From positions 248,001 to 312,000 of the forward strand of contig JAEEWT010000001.1 of the NCBI GenBank assembly GCA_016287755.1: DNA of 64,000 nt, in the 5' to 3' direction. Below the pieces are notes generated by a model, which ran no database searches, was not told the origin of the DNA, and saw only the letters and a program-made list of their open reading frames with translations. Positions within the stretch are counted from its first letter, which is position 1. Every line of letters begins with the position of its first letter. Source of the DNA: Prevotella sp. (GTDB lineage: Bacteria; Bacteroidota; Bacteroidia; Bacteroidales; Bacteroidaceae). The translations under genes were made by a program, and so were the position numbers. Of the stretch, positions 53,244 to 62,471 are shown piece after piece.

Positions 53244-55766
53244 CTATTTCTTTGTCTTCTGACTCTCATCCATGAACAGGAAAGACGACTGATAGCCTCC
53301 GCAGTCGATGATGACTTTCTCGAAGACAATGGCCGGATCCTTGGGATGAATCGTTACAGTGTGCCAGCCGTCGCTGGGGTTACCCAACGGCAGTTGTACC
53401 GTATTGGATACTACACGGAGAGCAACGGTGGGGTAATAGACGCTGTAGATGTTCTCGGGCTTCTCGTTCAGCTTCTCGTTGAAATTGACTGTCTGAGCCG
53501 CTTGCCCGTCGATGGATACGGTATATTCCATTCCGCCCTTGTCCATATAGTCGAGGGTTGACTTCACCACGACAATGACCTTCACTTCCTGCAGTTGTTT
53601 ATTCGACTCGGATAAGGTGAAACGGTACGATAGAGAAGCATCGTCGGTACTTGCTGTATAAGGCATCAATGACAACCCGCTCAGCGTTCTGCCCATGAAA
53701 GGAATAACGGTCCACTGTGCCTGTTTCGCATCTTTCTTCTCCCAGAAATGCTCAGCTTCCATGGCCACATAACCATTCTTCTCTGTGAAGCTGAAACCAC
53801 CGGTTTCATCGGACTCCTTGAAACGGGAGATCCTTGGCAGACGGTCTTTGGGGAAGTTATCGTTCCAGCTCATGTAGCCAATGTGCTTCTGGGTCATCAT
53901 ACCATTCCATTTGCCGTTGGCAATCTCGTGGTTATACTGGGCACATAGCACTGAGTCACGATGGAAAGCTGCTTCCACCTTGTCGGCCCACAGATTGGCA
54001 TCAGGGTTACCCTCCTTATAAAGTTTCTGGTTCATGGCCTGGGCATAATACATCTGGTAGATGTTACTCATGGCCTGCACGGGGAAGAGGATGATCTGAC
54101 GATAGCTGTCACGCTGGTCTTCACGCAGTGCGAGGAACTGCTGCAGCGCAGCATTCTCCAATTCCAGATATTCGTTCACTGCACGCTGCCAGTCGCCTGT
54201 CTCCACGTTATAGGTATTGGCAGTAAGCATTTCTGCCGTCACCCTACCGTTGTATTTACAGCAGAGGTTCAGGATACGGGCGGCCTCATCAGCCTGATCA
54301 TCACCCCACAGCTGACGACAGAAATCGGTGGTATGACTGTCGGATACATTGACGCTGACGGCATCAGGGTTCCACGCCATGTCCATGAACAAGGTGATGG
54401 GATATTCCATGGGCTTGATATCACCTACATTCAGTACCCACAAACGGTCGATACCATACTGATAGGCCAGTTGCAGCTGCTCCCACATATTCTGCGAAGG
54501 AGTGACATTGAGCCATTTGGAGTTTCGGGGTGCTCCCACATAGTCCACATGGTAGTAAAGGCCCCAGCCGCCGGGATGATTGCGTTCCTGTGCCTTCGGT
54601 ACGCGGCGCACATTGCCCCAGTTATCATCGCACAAAAGGATGAGCACATCATCAGGCACAGTCATTCCCTTGTCGTAATACTCCAGTACCTCCTTATACA
54701 AAGCCCATACCTGCGGTGTTTCCTTGGCCGGGCGCTTGGTCACTTCCTGGATGATGCGCCGTTGGTTCTTCACGATATCCTCCAAGAGCTTGGTGTCGGC
54801 CTCAGCACTCATCGCCTCGTCACCATCACCACGCATACCAATGGTAATCAGGTCTTCTGTTCCCTTTGCCCGCTCAATACCCTCACGGAAGAACTTATCG
54901 AGTGTCTCCTTGTTTTTCTGGTAATCCCACGCACCAAATTCCTCGCGGTGGCGCGCCCATTCCTGATGGTTTCGAGCCATGGGCTCATGGTGGGAGGTTC
55001 CAATAACAACGCCCATTTCATCGGCCAGTTTACCGTTCTGGGGGTCGTCAGCATAGAAAGCCCAGCCCCACATGGCCGGCCACAGGAAATTACCCTTCAG
55101 ACGGAGAATCAGCTCAAACACTTTCTCGTAGAAATCATGACCACCGTAATCGGTGCCGAAGGTGTTCTTCACCCAAGACGTCAGACAAGGAGCCTCGTCG
55201 TTGATGAAGATTCCACGATATCTAACCACGGGCTCTCCATCGGTGAAAACGCCGTTTTTGACAAAAATCTTATCATGATGAACAACGGGGACATCTGCCC
55301 AATAATACCAGGGAGACACACCCAGTTGCTGAGACAGTTCATAGATGCCGAAGATGGTGCCTCGGCGGTCGCTGCCTGCAATGACGAGTTGCTGACCGAT
55401 GGTTGTGATGATGTATTTCTCGAGTTTACCCTTCAGCGCCTTTCCATCGATTTTCTTGGCTTTCACCAGCTGGTCGACAGCTGCCGAATGACCGATGGTT
55501 CCGACAATAATGTTAGCATCAGCAGCCGAAGAGAAGGTGATCTGTCCGCCGCACACCTTCTGCAAGTCGGTTTGCAGGTTCCGTGCAGCAATGCTCACGC
55601 CTTTCAAGTCGTTACTGTCATAATGGATTTTTACGGAATTGTTGTTATTCAGCTGGATATCACCATTACTGAAACTCACAAATGGTTCTGCCGCCATGAG
55701 GTGGCTCGTTACAAACAATGCAACAACCAGGCAGAAGGTACGTAAGATTGGATAATAAGTTCTCAT
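53244..55766 (-). CDS. GH115 alpha-glucuronidase
   Basis: This 840-residue exported protein has the GH115 architecture: an N-terminal GH20b-like alpha/beta domain (about 25-165), the barrel (VRYRGIFINDEAP, NFLWPAMWGWAF, GTSHHEPMARN, LLCDDNWGNVRR), a helical bundle, and a C-terminal GH115 beta domain (about 690-840). GH115 enzymes remove 4-O-methyl-glucuronic acid from xylan, including internal positions, and some act on arabinogalactan. No susCD pair is adjacent. A long antisense frame inside it is a codon-usage shadow. Confidence 0.93.
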   Translation of the reverse strand: MRTYYPILRTFCLVVALFVTSHLMAAEPFVSFSNGDIQLNNNNSVKIHYDSNDLKGVSIAARNLQTDLQKVCGGQITFSSAADANIIVGTIGHSAAVDQLVKAKKIDGKALKGKLEKYIITTIGQQLVIAGSDRRGTIFGIYELSQQLGVSPWYYWADVPVVHHDKIFVKNGVFTDGEPVVRYRGIFINDEAPCLTSWVKNTFGTDYGGHDFYEKVFELILRLKGNFLWPAMWGWAFYADDPQNGKLADEMGVVIGTSHHEPMARNHQEWARHREEFGAWDYQKNKETLDKFFREGIERAKGTEDLITIGMRGDGDEAMSAEADTKLLEDIVKNQRRIIQEVTKRPAKETPQVWALYKEVLEYYDKGMTVPDDVLILLCDDNWGNVRRVPKAQERNHPGGWGLYYHVDYVGAPRNSKWLNVTPSQNMWEQLQLAYQYGIDRLWVLNVGDIKPMEYPITLFMDMAWNPDAVSVNVSDSHTTDFCRQLWGDDQADEAARILNLCCKYNGRVTAEMLTANTYNVETGDWQRAVNEYLELENAALQQFLALREDQRDSYRQIILFPVQAMSNIYQMYYAQAMNQKLYKEGNPDANLWADKVEAAFHRDSVLCAQYNHEIANGKWNGMMTQKHIGYMSWNDNFPKDRLPRISRFKESDETGGFSFTEKNGYVAMEAEHFWEKKDAKQAQWTVIPFMGRTLSGLSLMPYTASTDDASLSYRFTLSESNKQLQEVKVIVVVKSTLDYMDKGGMEYTVSIDGQAAQTVNFNEKLNEKPENIYSVYYPTVALRVVSNTVQLPLGNPSDGWHTVTIHPKDPAIVFEKVIIDCGGYQSSFLFMDESQKTKK

Positions 55767-55791
55767 ATTGTTTTATGGGTTTGTTTGGATG

Positions 55792-55799
55792 CAAAGATA
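55792..55799 (-). promoter_or_regulatory. -7 box of the GH115 gene
   Basis: The minus strand reads TATCTTTG, 26 bp before the GH115 start at 55766. The candidate operator boxes at 20504-20587 are not repeated here, so it may be controlled separately. Confidence 0.65.
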
Positions 55800-56044
55800 A
55801 GTTTTTTCTTCTTATTTGTCAAATCTCAACGAAAAGAAAGATGCTAATGATACATTTTCAAAAACATTTGCAACGGTTTCAACAGAATATTGTTCCTTTT
55901 CACCGATAAAAAAGGACTTCTATTTCGTCTCCGTACAATTTTTACCCATTTTTCTTTGTGGGCATCCAATATTTGTTTACCTTTGCCGACGTTTTCAGGA
56001 AGGGGTGAGAAACCCATTTTCAACAAATCAAAATTGACAAAACG

Positions 56045-56935
56045 ATGATGAAAAGAATTCTTTTAGGGGTTTCCCTATTGTTACTGACGTCAACTGTTCA
56101 TGCACAAATCAATGTAGATGCTTCGGAATTGGATTCCCAGGTTCATGTTATTGGATGGTTCAGCAAGACTGATACCCTGGAGTACCGATTATCAGAAGTG
56201 GTTGGAGAAATAGTAAATGGAGACACTACCATCATAGATGGTTCGGGGGGTGATTTCCGCATCTGCGTGACAGACTCGACGAAAAAGGGTTATAAGATGG
56301 AATTGGTTTTCACTGATGTGTGGAAACGCGATTCACTGTCCATTCAGGGTCAATTGCTCTTAATGGCTTCGCGTATGGCATTGGGAAGTAAAGTGCTCTT
56401 TTCTACCGATGAATGGGGTTGTTTCCAAGGTGTAGATAACTGGAAAGAAAGATATAAGATGGGATTCGATATCATGAAGAAACTCATTGACTCGAGCTAT
56501 TTCAATCATCCCGAACTCTATGCACGACAGCCTAAGGAAGAACTAATAAAAAAACTGAAAGAACAATACAATGAATTAGTAGGCACTAAGGAAAAGATGA
56601 CTGAATTGTTTGGACCGTTGAACTTACTATTCTCTTTCCACGGGCATGACTTTCCCATAGGTGAGTCCACTGTCGAAAAAGATGGGCGGTCATGTTATTA
56701 CCAAGTTCACGCCGGTGCATTGGAGGATGATGAGGATTCCGATGAAGATGAGTATCAGATATACATCGAACTCGAAGATAAGAATGACGATGGAAGTCTG
56801 ACAAGTTATCACTACGAATATGCCTATTTCGAAGACGGCTGGCCTCGCAGTGTATTGGCCACTGTCGTGGAAGAACAGGCAGGAAAGAAGGTAATCACTC
56901 AGCAGCACATTGATTGGGTTACCAAGTCGTGGTAA
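56045..56935 (+). CDS. Secreted protein of unknown function
   Basis: This 296-residue protein (start at the first of two ATGs) has a signal peptide (ILLGVSLLLLTSTVHAQ) and an otherwise soluble sequence. A helical middle (YKMGFDIMKKLIDSS, EELIKKLKEQYNELVGTKEK) precedes a very acidic stretch near 225-250 (EDDEDSDEDEYQ, EDKNDD) that could bind calcium or metal. No family is recognised. It is transcribed alone between GH115 and pnp, with its leader in the 278-bp divergent spacer. Confidence 0.7.
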   Translation: MMKRILLGVSLLLLTSTVHAQINVDASELDSQVHVIGWFSKTDTLEYRLSEVVGEIVNGDTTIIDGSGGDFRICVTDSTKKGYKMELVFTDVWKRDSLSIQGQLLLMASRMALGSKVLFSTDEWGCFQGVDNWKERYKMGFDIMKKLIDSSYFNHPELYARQPKEELIKKLKEQYNELVGTKEKMTELFGPLNLLFSFHGHDFPIGESTVEKDGRSCYYQVHAGALEDDEDSDEDEYQIYIELEDKNDDGSLTSYHYEYAYFEDGWPRSVLATVVEEQAGKKVITQQHIDWVTKSW

Positions 56936-57021
56936 CCCCTTCTTTTCCCTTGCGTGTACCTTTTAAATGGTAAAAAAAGATAATATTCCCGCATTTATTC
57001 GTTTGTTCGCTTACTTTTCCT

Positions 57022-57029
57022 TATCTTTG
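57022..57029 (+). promoter_or_regulatory. -7 box of pnp
   Basis: TATCTTTG, with TTTG 20 bp upstream at 57002-57005. The leader is about 62 nt. Confidence 0.6.
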
Positions 57030-57096
57030 CACGGATTTTTGCGCAACGAAGTGTCTTTGCGCATTTGATGTAAGTTAAAACAATAAGTATTTTTAG

Positions 57097-59436
57097 ATGA
57101 ACGTAATTACGAAAACCCTTCAATTGGCTGATGGAAGAACCATCACCATTGAAACCGGGAAAGTGGCAAAACAGACCGATGGAAGCGTTGTTCTGCGTAT
57201 GAACAATACCGTTTTGCTCGCCACCGTCTGTGCAGCAAAGGATGCAGTTCCCGGAACAGATTTTATGCCTTTGCAGGTTGACTACAGAGAACAGTACTCC
57301 GCTGCCGGACGATTCCCCGGCGGATTCACGAAGCGCGAAGGCAAGGCCAGCGACAACGAGATTCTTACCTCACGTCTGGTTGACCGTGTGCTTCGTCCCC
57401 TTTTCCCCTCAAACTATCACGCTGAGGTGTTTGTAAACGTTATGCTGCTCTCAGCCGACGGAGTAGATCAACCTGATGCTTTGGCCGGATTCGCTGCTTC
57501 AGCCGCTTTGGCTTGCTCAGATATTCCTTTCGAATGCCCCATTTCTGAGGTTCGCGTGGCTCGCATCAATGGCGAGTACGTCATCAACCCCACCTTCGAG
57601 CAGATGAAGGAAGCCGACATGGACATCATGGTTGGTGCTTCTGCCGAGAACATCATGATGGTGGAAGGTGAGATGAAAGAGGTGAGCGAGCAGGATATGA
57701 TCGGTGCCCTGAAGGCTGCCATGGCTGCCATCAAGCCGATGTGCGAGCTGCAGACTGAACTGAGCAAGGAGCTCGGCAAGGATGTGAAGCGTGAGTATGA
57801 CCATGAGATCAACGACGAGGCACTGCGTGAGCGAATGAACAAGGAACTCTACCAGTCGGCCTACGATATCACCAAGCAGGCTTTGGAGAAGCAGGCTCGT
57901 GCCGAGGCCTTCGAGAAGCTGCTGGCCGACTTCAAGGAGAAGTTCCTGGAAGAGCTTCCTGAGGATTCAGAGATCTCGAAGGAAGACTACGAGGCTATGA
58001 TGGAGCGTTACTACCACGATGTGGAGCGCGATGCTATGCGCCGTTGCATCCTTGACGAGGGTATCCGCCTTGACGGTCGTAAGTGCGATGAGATCCGTCC
58101 TATCTGGTGTGAGGTTTCTCCACTGCCCATGCCTCACGGAAGTGCTATCTTCACCCGTGGTGAGACACAGAGTCTTTCTACCTGTACACTGGGTACAAAG
58201 CTCGATGAGAAGCTGGTTGACGATGTGCTGGAGCGCGGTTACATGCGTTTCCTGCTTCATTATAACTTCCCCCCGTTCTGTACTGGTGAGGCCAAGGCAC
58301 AGCGCGGCGTAGGTCGCCGTGAGATTGGTCATGGTCATCTGGCATGGCGCGGTCTGAAGGGTCAGATTCCTGAGGAGTTCCCCTACACCGTACGTCTGGT
58401 GTCTCAGATCCTGGAGTCTAACGGTTCTTCTTCCATGGCTACTGTATGTGCTGGTACACTGGCATTGATGGATGCAGGTGTTCCCATGAAGAAGCCCGTC
58501 AGCGGTATTGCCATGGGTCTGATCAAGAATCCTGGAGAAGATAAGTATGCCGTGCTGAGCGATATTCTGGGTGATGAGGACCACCTGGGTGATATGGACT
58601 TCAAGACCACCGGTACGAAGGACGGTCTGACCGCTACTCAGATGGATATCAAGTGCGACGGTCTGTCGTTTGACATTCTGGAGAAGGCCCTCATGCAGGC
58701 TAAGGCCGGTCGTGAGTATATCCTCGGTAAGATTACTGAGACCATCGCTGAGCCGCGTGCTGAGCTGAAGCCGCATGTACCTCGTATCGAGGCCTTCGAG
58801 ATTCCGAAGGAGTTCATCGGTGCTGTGATTGGTCCTGGCGGAAAGATTATCCAGCAGATGCAGGAAGAGACAGGTGCTACCATCGTTATCGATGAGGCAG
58901 ACGGTGTTGGTAAGGTACAGGTAAGTGCCCCGAACAAGGATGCTATTGATGCTGCCATCCGTAAGATCCGTGCCATCGTGGCTGTTCCTGAGGTGGGTGA
59001 GATCTATGAGGGAACGGTTCGTTCCATCATGCCTTATGGCTGCTTCGTAGAGATTCTGCCCGGTAAGGACGGTCTGCTGCACATCAGCGAGATCGACTGG
59101 AAGCGTCTGGAGACTGTTGAGGAGGCTGGTCTGAAGGAAGGTGACAAGATCACCGTGAAACTCCTTGAGATTGATCCGAAGACCGGTAAGTACAAGCTCA
59201 GTCACCGCGTGCTGATCCCGAAACCAGAGGGATATGTAGAGCGTGAGCGCCGTCCTCGTCCTGAGCGCCCTGACCGTCGTGGTGGTCGCAACAGAGATGA
59301 GCGCCGCGGTGGTGGCCGTCACGAGAAAGGTGAGCGCAGCCACGAGCCGAAGCAGGAGTCTTTCAATGAGTATCATGATCCCGCTGATCATGAGCCGAAG
59401 GATTTCAACGACTCTCTTGACCACATGGATTTCTAA
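57097..59436 (+). CDS. pnp: Polyribonucleotide nucleotidyltransferase (PNPase)
   Basis: This 779-residue enzyme degrades RNA phosphorolytically from the 3' end and can add tails. It has two RNase PH domains (about 10-140 and 320-530, with [14 protein letters not shown] and [15 protein letters not shown]), a helical domain between them, a KH domain ([19 protein letters not shown], about 570) and an S1 domain ([20 protein letters not shown], about 635-700). An arginine/glycine-rich tail (about 710-760) may bind RNA or partners. Length is slightly above the usual 700-720 because of this tail. A strong terminator follows. Confidence 0.97.
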   Translation: MNVITKTLQLADGRTITIETGKVAKQTDGSVVLRMNNTVLLATVCAAKDAVPGTDFMPLQVDYREQYSAAGRFPGGFTKREGKASDNEILTSRLVDRVLRPLFPSNYHAEVFVNVMLLSADGVDQPDALAGFAASAALACSDIPFECPISEVRVARINGEYVINPTFEQMKEADMDIMVGASAENIMMVEGEMKEVSEQDMIGALKAAMAAIKPMCELQTELSKELGKDVKREYDHEINDEALRERMNKELYQSAYDITKQALEKQARAEAFEKLLADFKEKFLEELPEDSEISKEDYEAMMERYYHDVERDAMRRCILDEGIRLDGRKCDEIRPIWCEVSPLPMPHGSAIFTRGETQSLSTCTLGTKLDEKLVDDVLERGYMRFLLHYNFPPFCTGEAKAQRGVGRREIGHGHLAWRGLKGQIPEEFPYTVRLVSQILESNGSSSMATVCAGTLALMDAGVPMKKPVSGIAMGLIKNPGEDKYAVLSDILGDEDHLGDMDFKTTGTKDGLTATQMDIKCDGLSFDILEKALMQAKAGREYILGKITETIAEPRAELKPHVPRIEAFEIPKEFIGAVIGPGGKIIQQMQEETGATIVIDEADGVGKVQVSAPNKDAIDAAIRKIRAIVAVPEVGEIYEGTVRSIMPYGCFVEILPGKDGLLHISEIDWKRLETVEEAGLKEGDKITVKLLEIDPKTGKYKLSHRVLIPKPEGYVERERRPRPERPDRRGGRNRDERRGGGRHEKGERSHEPKQESFNEYHDPADHEPKDFNDSLDHMDF

Positions 59437-59461
59437 TTCTTTGTGGGAAGAAATAACAGAA

Positions 59462-59488
59462 AGGTGTGTCAATCGACACACCTTTTTT
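59462..59488 (+). terminator. Terminator of pnp
   Basis: AGGTGTGTC (59462-59470) pairs with GACACACCT (59475-59483), with a four-base loop and seven T. Confidence 0.9.
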
Positions 59489-59575
59489 TGTATCTCACAA
59501 CAAGTCAATGACTGCCAAAGTATTAAAATAACTAAAAAATCATATATATAATAAGGTATATGCAAAGTTTTTATC

Positions 59576-59583
59576 TACTTTTG
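59576..59583 (+). promoter_or_regulatory. -7 box of the topA-aroK-speA transcript
   Basis: TACTTTTG matches TAnnTTTG, 26 bp before topA. Confidence 0.6.
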
Positions 59584-59609
59584 CATCCCAAAATCAAATT
59601 AATATCATT

Positions 59610-61934
59610 ATGCAGAAGAATCTGGTCATTGTAGAGAGCCCGGCAAAGGCTAAGACAATTGAGAAATTCTTAGGAGAGGATTTCAAGGTGATGTCGAGCT
59701 ATGGGCATATCCGCGACTTGAAGAAAAAAGAAATCAGTATAGAGATGGAATCTCTGGAACCTGACTACGAGATTCCTGATGAAAAGAAGAAACTGGTCAG
59801 CGAACTGAAGTCGAACGCGAAGAAGGCAGAGAACATCTGGCTGGCTTCCGATGAAGACCGCGAAGGAGAAGCCATCTCATGGCACCTTTGCGAAGTGCTC
59901 GGACTGGATGAAGAGAAAACCAACCGTATCGTTTTCCACGAGATTACCAAGCCTGCCATTCTGGCTGCTATCGAGAACCCTCGTCATCTGAACATGAACC
60001 TGGTGAACGCCCAGCAGGCCCGTCGTGTACTCGACCGCCTTGTCGGCTTCAAGCTCTCTCCCGTGCTTTGGCGAAAGGTGAAGCCCGCCTTGTCGGCTGG
60101 TCGTGTACAGAGTGTTGCCGTTCGACTGATCGTTGAGCGTGAACGCGAGATCCAGAATTTCAAGAGTGAGCCCTACTACCGTGTCAGCGCCATCTTCGGA
60201 TTGACGAATGCCGATGGTTCGCAGAGTGAGGTGAAGGCTGAGCTCGACACCCGCTTCAAGACACACGACGAAGTGCTGGCTTTCCTGGAGATCTGCAAGG
60301 AGAGCGAGTTTGTGGTAAAGGATATTCAGAAGAAACCTCAAAAGCGCAATCCCGCACCTCCCTTCACCACCAGTACCCTTCAGCAGGAAGCTGCCCGCAA
60401 ACTGGGCTTCACGGTAAGTCAGACCATGATGGTGGCTCAGCATCTCTACGAGAACGGACATATCACCTACATGCGTACCGACTCAGTGAACCTTTCTTCT
60501 CTCTGTCTGGGTACAAGCAAGGAAGAGATCACGAACCTGTGGGGTAAGGAATACAGTCATACCCGACAGTTCCATACGCACTCGAAAGGTGCTCAGGAGG
60601 CACATGAGGCCATTCGTCCTACTTATATGAACAAGTCGTCTATTGAAGGTACTGCTCAGGAACGTCGCCTGTATGACCTGATCTGGAAGCGCACCATTGC
60701 CTCACAGATGGCAGATGCACAGATAGAGAAGACCACTGCTGAGATCAGCATCAACAACGGCAACAATACGCAACCGTATGCCTTCATCGCACAGGGTGAA
60801 GTGGTGAAATTCGACGGTTTCCTGAAGGTTTACCGTGAATCCAACGACGAGGATGAGAACCAGGATGATTTCTCACATGTGCTGCCTCCGATGAAGACCG
60901 GTAATGTTCTTCAGCGCAGGGAGATCAGTGCTACGGAACGTTTCACCCAAGGTCCGCTCAGATATACGGAAGCCTCTCTTGTGCATAAGCTGGAGGAACT
61001 GGGCATTGGCCGTCCTTCCACTTACGCCCCCACCATCTCTACCATTCAGCAGCGTGAGTACGTGCAGAAAGGTGACAAGAAAGGTGAGGAGCGCAAGTAC
61101 ACCATTGATATCCTTCAGGGCATCAAGGTTACGACCAAGAGTCGTAAGGAAATGGCCGGTAGTGACAAGGGAAAACTGCTCCCCACAGATATCGGTATGG
61201 TGGTGAACGATTTCCTGATGAAATATTTCCCGCAGATTCTGGACTACAATTTCACTGCCAAGGTGGAGAAGGAGTTCGATGATATTGCCGAGGGCAGGAA
61301 GCAGTGGACCAATATGATCAAAAAGTTCTACAAGGACTTTGAGCCCACTGTTGAGAAGACCATGAATGCCCGCGAGGAGCATAAGGCTGGTGAACGCGAA
61401 CTGGGCACAGATCCCAATACCGGCAAGCCTGTGTTTGTCAAGATAGGTCGCTTCGGACCGGTCATCCAGATTGGTACTGCTGAAGATAAGGAGAAGCCAC
61501 GCTTCGCCCAGCTGCCTGCCGGGAAGAGTATGGAAACCATTACGCTCGACGAGGCGCTGGATCTGTTCAGTCTTCCCCGTACAGTAGGTTCCTACGAGAA
61601 CAGTGATGTGGTAATCGGTACCGGTCGTTTCGGTCCTTATGTGCTGCACGACAAGAAGTATGTTTCTCTTCCGAAGGAAGCCGACCCCATGACCATCAGC
61701 ATTGAAGAGTGTATCCAGCTGATTGAAGATAAGCGCAAGCAGGAGACACAGCGCCACCTGAAGTCCTTCGAAGAGGATCCTAAGCTGGAGGTGCTCAACG
61801 GAAGATATGGTCCTTATCTTGCTTACGACGGTAAGAACTACCGTCTGCCGAAGGCCATGCATGCCAAAGCTGCGGAACTGACTCTCGAAGAGTGCATGCA
61901 CGTGATTGAGGCGCAGAACGCGAAAAAGAAATGA
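59610..61934 (+). CDS. topA: DNA topoisomerase I
   Basis: This 774-residue type IA topoisomerase relaxes negative supercoils. It has a Toprim domain (VIVESPAKAKTIEKFLG, LASDEDREGEAISWHL), the active-site Tyr287 in ITYMRTDS, the SAGRVQSVAVRLI block, and C-terminal repeats of the GRFGP type (KIGRFGPVIQIG, GTGRFGPYVLHD, GRYGPYLAYDG) in place of zinc fingers, as usual in Bacteroidetes. The stop overlaps aroK by four bases (ATGA). Confidence 0.97.
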   Translation: MQKNLVIVESPAKAKTIEKFLGEDFKVMSSYGHIRDLKKKEISIEMESLEPDYEIPDEKKKLVSELKSNAKKAENIWLASDEDREGEAISWHLCEVLGLDEEKTNRIVFHEITKPAILAAIENPRHLNMNLVNAQQARRVLDRLVGFKLSPVLWRKVKPALSAGRVQSVAVRLIVEREREIQNFKSEPYYRVSAIFGLTNADGSQSEVKAELDTRFKTHDEVLAFLEICKESEFVVKDIQKKPQKRNPAPPFTTSTLQQEAARKLGFTVSQTMMVAQHLYENGHITYMRTDSVNLSSLCLGTSKEEITNLWGKEYSHTRQFHTHSKGAQEAHEAIRPTYMNKSSIEGTAQERRLYDLIWKRTIASQMADAQIEKTTAEISINNGNNTQPYAFIAQGEVVKFDGFLKVYRESNDEDENQDDFSHVLPPMKTGNVLQRREISATERFTQGPLRYTEASLVHKLEELGIGRPSTYAPTISTIQQREYVQKGDKKGEERKYTIDILQGIKVTTKSRKEMAGSDKGKLLPTDIGMVVNDFLMKYFPQILDYNFTAKVEKEFDDIAEGRKQWTNMIKKFYKDFEPTVEKTMNAREEHKAGERELGTDPNTGKPVFVKIGRFGPVIQIGTAEDKEKPRFAQLPAGKSMETITLDEALDLFSLPRTVGSYENSDVVIGTGRFGPYVLHDKKYVSLPKEADPMTISIEECIQLIEDKRKQETQRHLKSFEEDPKLEVLNGRYGPYLAYDGKNYRLPKAMHAKAAELTLEECMHVIEAQNAKKK

Positions 61935-62458
61935 GGCGGATCATTATCATAGGCTACATGGGTGCCGGCAAGACGACAGTCGGCAAGGCCCTTTCAAAGG
62001 AGCTGAACATCCCTTTCTACGACCTTGACTGGTATATCGAGAGTCGGATGCGGAAAACCGTTCCGCAGATCTTTGCCGAACGCGGCGAAGAAGGGTTCCG
62101 CAAGATCGAGCACAACTTGCTCCATGAAGTGGCGGAGTTCGAAAATGTCATCATCAGCTGCGGCGGCGGCACCCCTTGTTTCTATGATAACATGGACTAC
62201 TTGAACGCTCAGGGCGATACCGTTTACCTGAAGGCCTCACCTGAGGTTCTGTACGGTCATCTTAAAATCGGCAAGACCGAACGACCGCTGCTGAAGAACA
62301 AAACGCCCGAAGAGATGCAGGAGTATATCCGTGAGCAGCTCGACAAGCGTGAACAGTATTACCTGCAGGCCAAGCATGTGCTTGATGTGAACCTGATGGA
62401 CAACTACGAGAAGATCAAAATCAGCGTAGCCAAGCTGCGCGAACTATTAAACCTATAA
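61931..62458 (+). CDS. aroK: Shikimate kinase
   Basis: This 175-residue enzyme phosphorylates shikimate at the 3-hydroxyl in aromatic amino acid synthesis. It has Walker A GYMGAGKTTVGKAL, the shikimate-binding DLDWYIE and FRKIEHNLL, the CGGGTPC block, and the lid Arg in TERPLL. It is translationally coupled to topA and 13 bp before speA; this grouping is positional, not one pathway. Confidence 0.95.
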   Translation: MRRIIIIGYMGAGKTTVGKALSKELNIPFYDLDWYIESRMRKTVPQIFAERGEEGFRKIEHNLLHEVAEFENVIISCGGGTPCFYDNMDYLNAQGDTVYLKASPEVLYGHLKIGKTERPLLKNKTPEEMQEYIREQLDKREQYYLQAKHVLDVNLMDNYEKIKISVAKLRELLNL

Positions 62459-62471
62459 ATGAAAGCCTGAT

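Noticed and set aside
53961..55745. 594-residue open frame on the plus strand inside the GH115 gene
   Set aside because: It is antisense to a clear GH115 gene, has no domain, and its length follows from codon bias of the real gene.
57967..59565. 532-residue open frame antisense to pnp
   Set aside because: Composition is Leu/Thr/His-rich as expected for an antisense shadow, and pnp is certain.
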